Origin: G963676795 sp963677215
Lineage (GTDB): Bacteria > Desulfobacterota > Desulfuromonadia > Desulfuromonadales > Geopsychrobacteraceae
DNA: 64,000 nt
Reading direction: 5' to 3'
NCBI GenBank assembly: GCA_963677215.1
Contig: OY781919.1
Coordinates: 248,001-312,000, forward strand
Position 1 is the stretch's first letter; each line of letters opens with the position of its first letter. The position numbers were made by a program, and so were the translations under genes. The notes under the pieces were generated by a model that saw only the letters and a list, made by a program, of their open reading frames with translations, was not told the DNA's origin and made no database searches. Below are positions 43,965 to 52,195 of the stretch, piece by piece.

Positions 43965-44762
43965 GTGAGCAACCACATCACCCCGATCAACCTCTGCAAC
44001 CTGCCGCCCTGGTCGATTGCCTCGCATCACTACAATGCCAGACCGCAGCGACTGGAGGTTCAGGGGGCCCGCCATATGGGCCGGTTGCTCTTTGAACAGC
44101 TCGACCAGATTGACGATCCGGAACAGCGGGCGTTGATCTTCCATGACTTCATGGATGTCACTTTTCAGCTCCACCAGTGGCAAAGGGAAGAGTCGCGCAG
44201 CAGTCAGAAAAGCCTGAAGAACAGCTATCTGCGCTTTTTGCGCGGATGGCTGTTCGACAGCAATTCTATCGAAGGGGCGGTCCTCAAAGGTTGGGTCGAA
44301 TCACGTCTTGGACTGGTTCCGACCTTTCACAAGCGGGTGATCCCCGATCAGAATTCAGAGGAGTATTTCCTCTACACGGTCGAGCGCATGAAAGGATCGG
44401 CACGCACCAGCGCCATCTTTTCGCAGCTCGACCTGCTTTATGAATTTATCCAGTATGAGCTGGAACGCCAGATGCCGGACACGACCTATCTGTCGCTGTT
44501 TCGTGGTGTCTACGATCTGGACGAACACAGCATTCTGGACAGACACAGCAACACCAGGTTCCTGATCCGCCTGAACAACCTGAACTCCTTTACCAGCGAC
44601 TATGAAAAGGCCTGGGAGTTCGGGTCCAGGGTCATCCGGGCCCAGGTTCCGCTGACCAAGATATTCTTCCTCAGTGGCTTTCTGCCGAAAACCCTGATGA
44701 AAGGGGAAGATGAATACCTGGTCATCGGCGGCGACTACGAAGTCGAGGAGATGCGACTCTGA
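43965..44762 (+). CDS. draT: NAD+-dinitrogen-reductase ADP-ribosyltransferase
   Basis: A 265-residue DraT. It transfers ADP-ribose from NAD+ to an Arg of NifH (Arg104 of the NifH in this window) and so switches nitrogenase off when ammonium appears or energy drops. Family signatures seen: LRGWLFDSNSIEGAVLKGWVE (middle, given in part), FRGVYDL and, near the C-terminus, DEYLVIGGDYEV with the Glu expected in the catalytic ARTT motif. GTG start with GGGGAG upstream. It follows the ANTAR gene by seven bases and overlaps draG by one base. Confidence 0.95.
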   Translation: MSNHITPINLCNLPPWSIASHHYNARPQRLEVQGARHMGRLLFEQLDQIDDPEQRALIFHDFMDVTFQLHQWQREESRSSQKSLKNSYLRFLRGWLFDSNSIEGAVLKGWVESRLGLVPTFHKRVIPDQNSEEYFLYTVERMKGSARTSAIFSQLDLLYEFIQYELERQMPDTTYLSLFRGVYDLDEHSILDRHSNTRFLIRLNNLNSFTSDYEKAWEFGSRVIRAQVPLTKIFFLSGFLPKTLMKGEDEYLVIGGDYEVEEMRL

Positions 44763-45700
44763 TGCTTACAGCTGAAGAAATACAGAATCGCGCCCTCGCC
44801 TCTTTTCTCGGTCTGGCACTCGGCGATGCTCTAGGGGCGACAACAGAATTCATGTCACCGCCCGAGATTGCGGCCAAGTACAAGAAGCTGCGCAAGATCG
44901 TCGGCGGTGGCTGGCTCGGTGTCAAGGCGGGGCAGGTCACCGACGACACCGAGATGTCGCTCTGTATCGCCCGCGCCGTCGTCGACAGGCAGGAGTGGTC
45001 ACTGAACCAGATCGCCGATAACTTTGTCGACTGGATGAGAGGCAAGCCGATCGACATCGGCGCCACGGTCCGCAAAGGAATCCGTCAATACATGACCAAC
45101 GGCGACTTGGAGATGCCGATCAACGAATGGGATGCCGGCAACGGTGCCGTGATGCGCATGGCTCCGGTCGCCCTGTGTAGCTTTGGCAGCGAAGAACTGA
45201 TGAAAAAATGGTCACTGGAGCAGGCCCACCTGACCCACAACCATGTCCTCTCCGATGCAGGCTGCATCTGCGTCGGCAAAATGGTCCACGCAGCCTTAAG
45301 TGGTGCCGATCGCTTTCAAATGCATGCGATCACCCGTGAGCTGACCGGTGAATATCCGACCTTCCGTTTCAACAGGTACAAGGGGCAGGCGTCAGGCTAC
45401 GTGGTGGAAACGCTGCAGACCGTCTTCCACTACCTGTTTGCTACGGCGACCTTTGAAGAATGCCTGGTCGGCGTCGTTAACCAGGGGGGGGATGCAGATA
45501 CCACCGGCGCCATCGCCGGCATGATCGCCGGGGCTTTCTACGGCCTTGATCAGCTGCCAAAAGCCTGGTTGAAAAAATTGGATAAACAGGTCCAGCAAGA
45601 GATTTGCGAACTGACTCCGCAACTGCTGGCACTTTCCCCATACGGGGCAACACGCGACACCGATAGTGCGCCTGACGCAGACTACAATCGTGTCCCATAG
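44762..45700 (+). CDS. draG: ADP-ribosyl-dinitrogen-reductase glycohydrolase
   Basis: A 312-residue DraG of the ADP-ribosylglycohydrolase family. Binuclear Mn ligands are visible in VTDDTEMSL, GNGAVMRMAP and GGDADTTGAIAG. It removes ADP-ribose from NifH and restores activity. The ATG overlaps the draT stop (TGATG). DraG is normally controlled by GlnK-AmtB sequestration; both partners are coded immediately upstream. Confidence 0.96.
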   Translation: MLTAEEIQNRALASFLGLALGDALGATTEFMSPPEIAAKYKKLRKIVGGGWLGVKAGQVTDDTEMSLCIARAVVDRQEWSLNQIADNFVDWMRGKPIDIGATVRKGIRQYMTNGDLEMPINEWDAGNGAVMRMAPVALCSFGSEELMKKWSLEQAHLTHNHVLSDAGCICVGKMVHAALSGADRFQMHAITRELTGEYPTFRFNRYKGQASGYVVETLQTVFHYLFATATFEECLVGVVNQGGDADTTGAIAGMIAGAFYGLDQLPKAWLKKLDKQVQQEICELTPQLLALSPYGATRDTDSAPDADYNRVP

Positions 45701-45718
45701 ATTTACAGGAGTTTTACC

Positions 45719-45946
45719 ATGTCTTGTCAATGCTCGATGATCCCGATCGCAGAAGCCGCCGCCCAGATGGAAACGACCGAACTCAATGTCCTCATGCACG
45801 TCAAACGCGGACTGATCGGCGGTGAAGAATCTGACGGCGAATGGTACATCAACACCGAAAGCCTGATTGAGTTTCAGGAAAAGAACGGAAAGAAAACAAC
45901 AGTCGTTGCCCATAAAAAGTGTGGTGGTTGCAACGGCGGATGTTAA
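45719..45946 (+). CDS. Small excisionase-like HTH protein with terminal Cys clusters
   Basis: A 75-residue protein not recognised as a named family. The middle (IPIAEAAAQMETTE, then VLMHVKRGLIGG and WYINTESL) follows the pattern of MerR/excisionase-type helix-turn-helix domains. The N-terminus begins MSCQC and the C-terminus ends KCGGCNGGC, giving five Cys at the two ends that could bind a metal or Fe-S cluster. AGGAG precedes the ATG; it lies 18 bases after draG and 12 before the next gene, so it belongs to the dra operon. A metal- or redox-responsive regulator is a guess. Confidence 0.75.
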   Translation: MSCQCSMIPIAEAAAQMETTELNVLMHVKRGLIGGEESDGEWYINTESLIEFQEKNGKKTTVVAHKKCGGCNGGC

Positions 45947-45958
45947 GGAGCAAGGATT

Positions 45959-46252
45959 ATGGGTATTCAGATTAAGCCATCCGATCTCTATTATAAATAT
46001 CCACGCATCAAGGAGACCCGCGAAGAACCCAAGTTCAGCGGCAAACCGGACCCTTACCCCTTTGAACGGGATGACCAGTACGAAGTTATCCCGATGTTTG
46101 AAGCGGTCATGGATGAACTGAATCTGGACGATGCGGCCGCACTGCAAAAAATTGAAGAGATCATGATCTACGAGATGCCGGTCTTTATCCGCACCCGTGA
46201 AGAAGTCTTCGATTACCTGGTCGAGACCGTCAAAGGACTGATGCGGATATGA
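45959..46252 (+). CDS. Conserved-looking hypothetical protein of the dra operon, 97 residues
   Basis: A soluble acidic protein with no recognised domain. The N-terminal third is Pro/charge-rich (KYPRIKETREEP), the rest helical (PMFEAVMDELNLDDAAALQK, ending VETVKGLMRI). It overlaps the macrodomain gene by four bases (ATGA), so the two are translationally coupled. AAGGAG lies upstream of the ATG. Position suggests a role with DraT/DraG or NifH; no function can be named. Confidence 0.75.
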   Translation: MGIQIKPSDLYYKYPRIKETREEPKFSGKPDPYPFERDDQYEVIPMFEAVMDELNLDDAAALQKIEEIMIYEMPVFIRTREEVFDYLVETVKGLMRI

Positions 46253-46686
46253 GCCACCTTCAGCTGATTGAAGGAGATCTCTGGGATTTCCATCAGCAGG
46301 GGGAGGTGATTGCCATCACCATCAGCGGCCAGTTGCGCAAGGATGGCAGCTGCGCCATGCCGCGCGGCTGTGCCCGGCAGGCGGCCGACCGTTTTCCACA
46401 GCTGCCCCATGTTCTGGGTGAACAGCTTAAACTTCACGGGCTGCATGTCTTCGATCTTGGACACCGGATCGTCGCCTTTCCGGTTGAACGGACCACCTTT
46501 GAAAACCCGGACCCGGCCATCATCCATCAATCCTGCCGGGAACTGGTTGAACTAACCAACTACAAGAAGTGGCCACGGGTTATCGTCCCTCGCCCCGGCT
46601 GCGGCGGTGGAGGCATGCTCTGGAGTGAAGTTGAAAAGATACTGGAAGCTTACTTCGACTCACGCTTCCTGATTATAGGTTCATAG
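46249..46686 (+). CDS. Macrodomain-like (ADP-ribose-binding) protein of the dra operon
   Basis: A 145-residue protein that I place in the macrodomain fold. Support: GDLWDFHQQGEVIAITISG at the N-terminus (usual GDLT..DAIVN-like strand), MPRGCARQAADRFPQL (binding loop with small residues after the strand), IVAFPVE, and PRPGCGGGGMLWSEV (the PxxGxGxxG-W loop) followed by a final strand FLIIGS. Macrodomains bind or hydrolyse ADP-ribose, ADP-ribosyl esters or poly-ADP-ribose. In an operon with DraT and DraG, an ADP-ribose reader or processing role is plausible, but no catalytic activity can be assigned. Close relatives are often seen in phage-like small macro proteins. Confidence 0.75.
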   Translation: MSHLQLIEGDLWDFHQQGEVIAITISGQLRKDGSCAMPRGCARQAADRFPQLPHVLGEQLKLHGLHVFDLGHRIVAFPVERTTFENPDPAIIHQSCRELVELTNYKKWPRVIVPRPGCGGGGMLWSEVEKILEAYFDSRFLIIGS

Positions 46687-46705
46687 GTTTACAAGGAGAA
46701 ACAAC

Positions 46706-47140
46706 ATGATTAATTGCGCCCAGAGCGGCAACACTGTCATTGTCCATTATATTGGCACACTCGATAACGGCTATGTCTTCGATAGTCGCGATGACAATGA
46801 TCCACTACAGGTGACACTGGGGAACAACGAGATCTTTCCAGCCCTGGAAAAAGAGATCATCGGCATGCAGCTGGGTGATGTCAAAAACATCCTGATAGCG
46901 GCTGCCGACGCTTATGGCCCGCGCCTCAAGGAAAATATGATCGAGGTCCCGCGCAGCAGTTTTCCTCAGGAGCGCCCTTTAGAGGTCGGCAAAAAGCTGA
47001 ACATCCAGTTTGCCGACGGCACCAACAAAGCGATGATGATCATCAAGGTTGAGGACGAGAGTGTCACTCTAGACGGCAACCACCAGCTGGCCGGCCTCGA
47101 CCTGACCTTCGCCCTGAAACTGGTCAAGATCCTCGCATAA
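46706..47140 (+). CDS. SlyD-like FKBP-type peptidyl-prolyl isomerase
   Basis: A 144-residue FKBP with inserted-flap topology. Landmarks: VIVHYIGTLDNGYVFDS at the N-terminus, PLQVTLGNNEIFPALEKEI, GMQLGDVKNI, AYGPR and, at the end, NHQLAGLDLTFALKL. It lacks the His-rich metal tail of E. coli SlyD. Such enzymes speed proline isomerisation and act as chaperones. Last gene of the dra operon, followed by a repeat and nifH. In some diazotrophs a different isomerase, NifM, helps mature NifH; an analogous role here is only inference. Confidence 0.9.
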   Translation: MINCAQSGNTVIVHYIGTLDNGYVFDSRDDNDPLQVTLGNNEIFPALEKEIIGMQLGDVKNILIAAADAYGPRLKENMIEVPRSSFPQERPLEVGKKLNIQFADGTNKAMMIIKVEDESVTLDGNHQLAGLDLTFALKLVKILA

Positions 47141-47197
47141 AATAGCAAAGTGCTGACAAAGTCAGCAGCTGCTTTTAAAATCATCAAAATAATACAA

Positions 47198-47579
47198 TTC
47201 GATTCTGCCCGTTTGAGGAGCCTGCTCCTCATCGGGCGTTTTCCGTTTATCTAGTATGTCCAGACAGTCATGAGATAGAGAATCTTGCGCCAGTTTTTTA
47301 AAGAGTTTTTTTGCCTCTTTTTTTGAGGATTCAAAAAAGGAGGTCGCCTGCCGGTGCGAGAACCGGCGATTTTGAATTTGAGCTTTTATCTATAGCCGAA
47401 GGGCAAAACCGCGGGGTCGCAGCCCTGTACGCCGCGCCCCTTTTTAACCAGAGCTTCAAAAAGGTGGCAAAAAACGCTCTTTTCTATTCGTGCTCAAGCC
47501 TTCGTCACGACATGGGTTAGCACCAGCAACTGACGACGCGCCCCACGATGAGCTCGCTCATCAACTGGGCAGAACCGAA
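47198..47579. repeat. Dispersed intergenic repeat, copy C
   Basis: About 382 bases with imperfect terminal inverted repeats: TTCGATTCTGCCC at 47198 and GGGCAGAACCGAA ending at 47579, each next to a GAGGAGC/GCTCCTC or GATGAGC/GCTCATC hairpin. The middle contains GAGAACCGGCGATTTTGAA facing AAAACCGCGGGGTCGC. No coding capacity. It separates the dra operon from nifH. Confidence 0.75.
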
Positions 47580-47813
47580 AAACTCTGCTCTGCAGAGTTT
47601 GATATAAAGCAGCGCGGACAAGCTCCGCTTATCATGGTCTGCAGCGTATTGGGTCATTGGTTCATTTTTATGCATAAAAACTGCTCAGACTGACCAAAAA
47701 CTAAACAGGGTCATAGCGCAAAAAGAAAACTTTTTTCCCGGCAAAACCGAGAAAACCACCTAAAGAAAATAATTTACGAGCAAAATCAATAACTTAAACT
47801 TTATCTCAAAACT
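47580..47813. other. AT-rich upstream region of the nifH promoter
   Basis: About 230 bases without genes, the expected place for enhancer sites of a sigma-54 activator. No clear TGT-N10-ACA NifA site was identified. Confidence 0.45.
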
Positions 47814-47829
47814 TGGCACAGGCTCTGCA
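47814..47829 (+). promoter_or_regulatory. Sigma-54 promoter of the nif operon
   Basis: TGGCAC-AGGCT-CTGCA, correct -24/-12 spacing. It lies about 39 bases before the first leader hairpin and 365 bases before nifH, so transcripts must pass the leader terminator. Confidence 0.88.
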
Positions 47830-47867
47830 ATAAGAGGAAGACAGAAAGACACAAACAACTTATCTAA

Positions 47868-47911
47868 GAGTTACATCGCTGTAATTCACACCACTCAGGC
47901 AACGAAGCCCG
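47868..47911 (+). ncRNA. ANTAR-type antiterminator element in the nifH leader
   Basis: Two hexaloop hairpins with the ANTAR-target pattern (A at loop position 1, G at position 4). P1: GAGTTAC, loop ATCGCT (47875-47880), GTAATTC, seven pairs with one wobble. P2: CAGGC, loop AACGAA (47901-47906), GCCCG, five positions with one mismatch. The 3' half of P2 is the 5' arm of the following terminator, so P2 and the terminator are mutually exclusive. Binding of the ANTAR regulator (43394) would favour read-through into nifH. Confidence 0.85.
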
Positions 47912-47959
47912 GAGATCAGTAACGGATGACAATCCGCCTAAAGACTCCGGGCTTTTTTT
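47906..47959 (+). terminator. Leader terminator upstream of nifH (attenuator)
   Basis: AGCCCGGAG (47906-47914) pairs with CTCCGGGCT (47945-47953), followed by T7. An inner CGGAT/ATCCG hairpin lies in the loop. It is between the sigma-54 promoter and nifH on the same strand, so it makes sense only as a regulated terminator. Confidence 0.92.
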
Positions 47960-48194
47960 ATCTGATTAATTTCCAAGACGCGAAAAAAGAGATCAAGTTG
48001 CTTTCTGGCTCGTCATCGTAAAACCTGCCATGGCCAGAAGCAGTTCATAACTAAACCATGTTTGACCGGTCGGTCCAAAAGGCTGCAGACACATCAATGG
48101 AGATGCCGCCATAACAGCACTTTTTGGAACGGACCAAAACACGAAGGACGGTTATAAGCATCCGTCCAAACAAACTCACAGGAGGAACAGAACA
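47960..48194. other. Remaining nifH leader
   Basis: About 235 bases between attenuator and nifH. An AGGAGG ribosome binding site lies at 48180-48186. No second promoter with sigma-54 pattern was found. Confidence 0.5.
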
Positions 48195-49070
48195 ATGGCT
48201 GAAAAGAAGATGAGACAAATCGCTATCTACGGCAAAGGCGGCATCGGTAAATCCACTACTACCCAGAACACTGTTGCTGGTCTGGCATCCCTGGGCAAGA
48301 AGGTCATGATCATCGGTTGTGACCCTAAAGCCGACTCTACCCGTCTGATCCTGCACGCTAAAATGCAGGAAACCGTTATGGACAAAGTTCGTGAACTCGG
48401 TACCGTTGAGGACCTCGAGCTGGACGACGTTCTGAAGTACGGTTACGGCGACGTTAAATGTGTTGAGTCCGGTGGTCCTGAGCCAGGTGTTGGTTGTGCC
48501 GGCCGCGGTGTTATCACTGCTATTAACTTCCTCGAGGAAGAGGGCGCTTACACTCCTGATCTCGACTTTGTTTTCTACGACGTTCTTGGTGACGTTGTTT
48601 GCGGTGGTTTCGCTATGCCTATCCGCGAAAACAAAGCACAGGAAATCTACATCGTTGTTTCTGGTGAGATGATGGCTATGTACGCTGCCAACAACATCTC
48701 CAAAGGTATCGTTAAATACGCTTCTTCCGGTAGCGTTCGCCTCGCTGGTCTGATCTGTAACAGCCGTAACACCGACCGCGAAGCTGATCTGATCGAAGCT
48801 CTGGCTGCTAAACTGGGCACCCAGATGATCCACTTCGTTCCACGTGACAACCAGGTCCAGCGTGCTGAGCTCCGTCGTATGACCGTTATCGAGTACTCTC
48901 CGAACCACAAGCAAGCTGACGAGTACCGTACCCTGGCTCAGAAAATCGCTGACAACAAGATGTTCGTCGTTCCGACCCCACTGGAAATGGAAGAACTCGA
49001 AGACCTGTTGATGGAATTCGGTATCATGGAAGCTGACGACGAAGATAACGTTGGCGTTGCTGAAGCCTAA
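48195..49070 (+). CDS. nifH: Nitrogenase iron protein NifH
   Basis: A 291-residue dinitrogenase reductase. P-loop GKGGIGKST (residues 13-21); the bridging [4Fe-4S] cluster ligands are Cys101 (VGCAGRG) and Cys136 (DVVCGGF). Arg104 in the same GCAGRGV loop is the DraT target. As homodimer it feeds electrons to NifDK with ATP hydrolysis and also acts in FeMo-co synthesis. AGGAGG precedes the ATG. Codon use is rich in GTT, GCT and similar, unlike neighbouring genes, fitting very high expression. Controlled by sigma-54 and the leader antitermination element. Confidence 0.99.
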   Translation: MAEKKMRQIAIYGKGGIGKSTTTQNTVAGLASLGKKVMIIGCDPKADSTRLILHAKMQETVMDKVRELGTVEDLELDDVLKYGYGDVKCVESGGPEPGVGCAGRGVITAINFLEEEGAYTPDLDFVFYDVLGDVVCGGFAMPIRENKAQEIYIVVSGEMMAMYAANNISKGIVKYASSGSVRLAGLICNSRNTDREADLIEALAAKLGTQMIHFVPRDNQVQRAELRRMTVIEYSPNHKQADEYRTLAQKIADNKMFVVPTPLEMEELEDLLMEFGIMEADDEDNVGVAEA

Positions 49071-49157
49071 CATTTAATTCAATGCATACTCAGGTTCGCG
49101 GGCAATTCCTGCCCGCAACCTGACACGACACACGTTGATTCTGTGAAGGAGCGACAC

Positions 49158-50600
49158 ATGGCAGAAAGAAAACCCATTGAGGGTGTAACTATAGAAAAAA
49201 CCGAGGCATTGATTAAGGAAACTCTTTCCTTCATGCCAGAAAAAGCAGCTAAGAAGCGCGCACCTCACTTGGGTGCAAACGAACCATCCGCCTCTCCTTG
49301 TGCTGTTAAATCGAACCGTAAGGTTGTCCCTGGCGTTATGAGTCAACGTGGCTGTGCCTACGCTGGTGCCAAAGGGGTTGTCTGGGGTCCGATTCGTGAC
49401 GTTGTTCACGTTTCTCACGGCCCTGTCGGTTGTGGTGTTTACAGCTGGGGTACCCGTCGTAACCTGATGCAAGGTATCCCTGGTGTTACCTCGTTCCCAA
49501 TGGACTTCACCTCTGACTTCCAGGAACGCGACATCGTTTACGGTGGCGACAAGAAACTGGAAAAACTGCTCAAGGAAGCTGACGAACTGTTCCCACTCTG
49601 TAAGGGTCTGTCGATCCTCTCCGAATGTCCAGTTGGTCTGATCGGTGACGATATCAACGCCGTTGCCAAGAAGATGGAAAAAGAGCTCGGCAAGTTCGTT
49701 ATCCCTTGTAACTGTGAAGGTTTCCGTGGCGTTTCCCAGTCTCTGGGTCACCACATCTCCAACGACTCGATCCGTGACTTCATCATCGGCAAGAAAGAAT
49801 TCGATGGCGAAATCGGACCTTACGACATCGCTCTGATCGGTGACTACAACATCGGTGGTGACGTCTGGGCTGCCAAGCCGATCCTCGAAGAGATGGGCCT
49901 GAACGTTAAGTCGATCTGGACCGGTGACGGCGAGATCGAAAAGATCGCTTCGACCTACCAGGTCAAACTGAATGTTATCCACTGCTACCGTTCCATGAAC
50001 TACATGTGTAAGGTTATGGAAGAGAAGTGGGGCATTCCTTGGATCGAGTACAACTTCTTCGGTCCAACCAAGATCGCTGAAAGTATCCGTGCAATCGCTG
50101 ATCGCTTCGACGACACCATCCGTGAAAAAGGCGAAGCTGTTATCGCCAAGTACACCGCAGAGATGGAAGCTGTCATCGCTGAGTACAAGCCACGCCTCGA
50201 AGGCAAAACCGCAATGCTGTTCGTCGGTGGTCTCCGCCCACGTCACACCGTTGGCGCTTACGAGGACCTCGGCATCCAGATCACCGGTTCCGGTTACGAG
50301 TTCGCTCACCAGGATGACTACGATCGTACCGCTCCAGAAATGGCTAAAGGTACCCTGATCTACGATGACGTCTCCGAGTTCGAGTTGGAGAAATTCGTCG
50401 AAGAATTCAAGCCTGACCTGATCGGTAGTGGTATCAAGGAAAAGTATGTCTTCCAAAAAGCTGGCATTCCGTTCCGTCAGATGCACAGCTGGGACTACTC
50501 TGGTCCTTACCACGGTTATGAAGGGTTCAAGATCTTTGCCCGTGACATCGACATGGCAATCAACTCGCCAACCTGGTCTTTCGTCAAGAGCCCGTTCTAA
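49158..50600 (+). CDS. nifD: Nitrogenase molybdenum-iron protein alpha chain
   Basis: A 480-residue NifD. P-cluster cysteines are in RGCAYAGAKG, GPVGCGVYSW and LSECPVGLIGDD. The FeMo-co Cys is in NVIHCYRSMNYM and the homocitrate-side His in RQMHSWDYSGPY. The ATG at 49158 is used, with AAGGAG seven bases upstream; an in-frame GTG further 5' overlaps that site. Same codon style as nifH. Confidence 0.98.
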   Translation: MAERKPIEGVTIEKTEALIKETLSFMPEKAAKKRAPHLGANEPSASPCAVKSNRKVVPGVMSQRGCAYAGAKGVVWGPIRDVVHVSHGPVGCGVYSWGTRRNLMQGIPGVTSFPMDFTSDFQERDIVYGGDKKLEKLLKEADELFPLCKGLSILSECPVGLIGDDINAVAKKMEKELGKFVIPCNCEGFRGVSQSLGHHISNDSIRDFIIGKKEFDGEIGPYDIALIGDYNIGGDVWAAKPILEEMGLNVKSIWTGDGEIEKIASTYQVKLNVIHCYRSMNYMCKVMEEKWGIPWIEYNFFGPTKIAESIRAIADRFDDTIREKGEAVIAKYTAEMEAVIAEYKPRLEGKTAMLFVGGLRPRHTVGAYEDLGIQITGSGYEFAHQDDYDRTAPEMAKGTLIYDDVSEFELEKFVEEFKPDLIGSGIKEKYVFQKAGIPFRQMHSWDYSGPYHGYEGFKIFARDIDMAINSPTWSFVKSPF

Positions 50601-50676
50601 TTGGTCGAATAATTACGAGTACTCCGGTGGCAGTTAGACTGCCGCCGGGATCGTTAAAGTTATAAGGAGTATCGCG

Positions 50677-52140
50677 ATGAGCGAAGCGAATTTTTCAAAA
50701 TCATTGACACACCACTCTGAAGAAGAGATCGAGAGAGTAAAAAACTGGATCAACACTGAAGAGTACAAAGAGAAAAACTTTGCCCGTGAGGCCCTGGTTG
50801 TTAACCCGGCTCACGCTTGTAACCCACTGGGTGCCCAGATGGTTGCTCATGGTTTCGACGGCGTTCTGCCTTTCGTCCATGGTTCCCAGGGTTGTGCATC
50901 CTATTTCCGCAGTACCTTCAACCGTCACTTCCGTGAGCCATCTGCTGCTACCTGTAGCGCGATGACAGAGGACGGTGCTGTTTTCGGTGGCCAGGCCAAC
51001 CTGTTCGAAGCTCTGGAAAACGCATACACCCTGTACAAGCCGAAGATGTTCGCCATCTACACCACTTGTATGCCAGAGGTTATCGGTGATGACCTGCGTG
51101 CTTTTATCACCAACGCCAAGCTGCAGGGCCATATTCCGGAAGAAGTTCCGACTCCGTTTGCCAACACCCCAAGCTTCAACGGCACCCACGTCAACGGTTA
51201 CGATGCTATGCTCAAGTCGATCCTTGAGACCCTGACCGAAGGTAAAAAAGTTGAAGGCAAGTGCACCGGCAAACTGAACCTGATCCCAGGTTTCGACGGC
51301 AACATGGGCAACCTGCATGAGTACAAGAAATATCTGGAAGCTATGGATATCCCTTACACCATGCTGGCTGACACCACCGCTCAGTTCGACGCAGTCTGCG
51401 ATGGTAACTACAAGCTCTACCCAGGTGGTACCGACCTGAACGATGCCGCAGAAAGCATCAACGGCAAGGCAACCATCTCAATGATGAAATACTGCACCAC
51501 CAACACCCTCAAGTGGATGGGCGAAGCATTCAGCGGCGAAGTCATGACCATGGACTTCCCGATGGGCATCAAGAAAACCGACGCCTTCCTGATGAAGCTG
51601 AGCGAAACCTTCGGCAAGGAAATTCCAGAGTCGATCAAACTTGAGCGTGGCCGCGCTGTTGACGCCATGACCGACGGTCATCAGTACATCCACGGCAAGA
51701 AGTTCGCTGTTGCCGGCGACCCGGACTACCTGCTCGGCATCGTCTCCTTCCTGATGGAACTGGGTGCGATTCCTCTGCATGTTATCTGCTCACGTCAGAC
51801 CAAGAAGTTCAAGAAGGAAATGGACGCGCTGTTGGCTTCTTCTCCATTCGGCCAGCAAGGTACCTGCTACATCAACAAGGATCTCTGGCATATGCGCAGC
51901 CTCTGTGCAACTGATCCGGTCGACGGCATCATCGGTGATACACACTGTAAGTGGGTTGCCCGCGATATGAACATCCCACATTTCCGTATCGGTTTCCCGA
52001 TCATCGACCGTATCAACCTGCACCGTACTCCGGTTATCGGTTACAACGGCGTCATCAACTTCATGACCCAGATCTGCAACAAGTTCCTCGATATCAAAGA
52101 CGAGACTTGTGAAAATCAGTGGTTCGAGATGATGCGCTAA
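50677..52140 (+). CDS. nifK: Nitrogenase molybdenum-iron protein beta chain
   Basis: A 487-residue NifK, shorter than the 520-residue proteobacterial form, lacking the long N-terminal extension. P-cluster cysteines: AHACNPLGAQ, SQGCASYF, TTCMPEVIGDD. GNMGNLHEY and the C-terminal IGYNGVINFMTQI are family typical. AAGGAG precedes the ATG. Forms the NifD2K2 tetramer. Confidence 0.98.
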   Translation: MSEANFSKSLTHHSEEEIERVKNWINTEEYKEKNFAREALVVNPAHACNPLGAQMVAHGFDGVLPFVHGSQGCASYFRSTFNRHFREPSAATCSAMTEDGAVFGGQANLFEALENAYTLYKPKMFAIYTTCMPEVIGDDLRAFITNAKLQGHIPEEVPTPFANTPSFNGTHVNGYDAMLKSILETLTEGKKVEGKCTGKLNLIPGFDGNMGNLHEYKKYLEAMDIPYTMLADTTAQFDAVCDGNYKLYPGGTDLNDAAESINGKATISMMKYCTTNTLKWMGEAFSGEVMTMDFPMGIKKTDAFLMKLSETFGKEIPESIKLERGRAVDAMTDGHQYIHGKKFAVAGDPDYLLGIVSFLMELGAIPLHVICSRQTKKFKKEMDALLASSPFGQQGTCYINKDLWHMRSLCATDPVDGIIGDTHCKWVARDMNIPHFRIGFPIIDRINLHRTPVIGYNGVINFMTQICNKFLDIKDETCENQWFEMMR

Positions 52141-52195
52141 GCACAAAAAGCAGTAAAACGCGAAGGCGTAAACATCTGCCAGATGGAGCAGAGTT

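Noticed and set aside
48051..49073. 340-codon open frame antisense to nifH
   Set aside because: Created by the strong codon bias of nifH (few stops in the opposite phase). It has no family features and also runs across the nifH leader.
49074..50513. 479-codon open frame antisense to nifD
   Set aside because: Same cause; NifD is certain on the plus strand and the antisense protein is low-complexity Val/Thr/Asp-rich with no motif.
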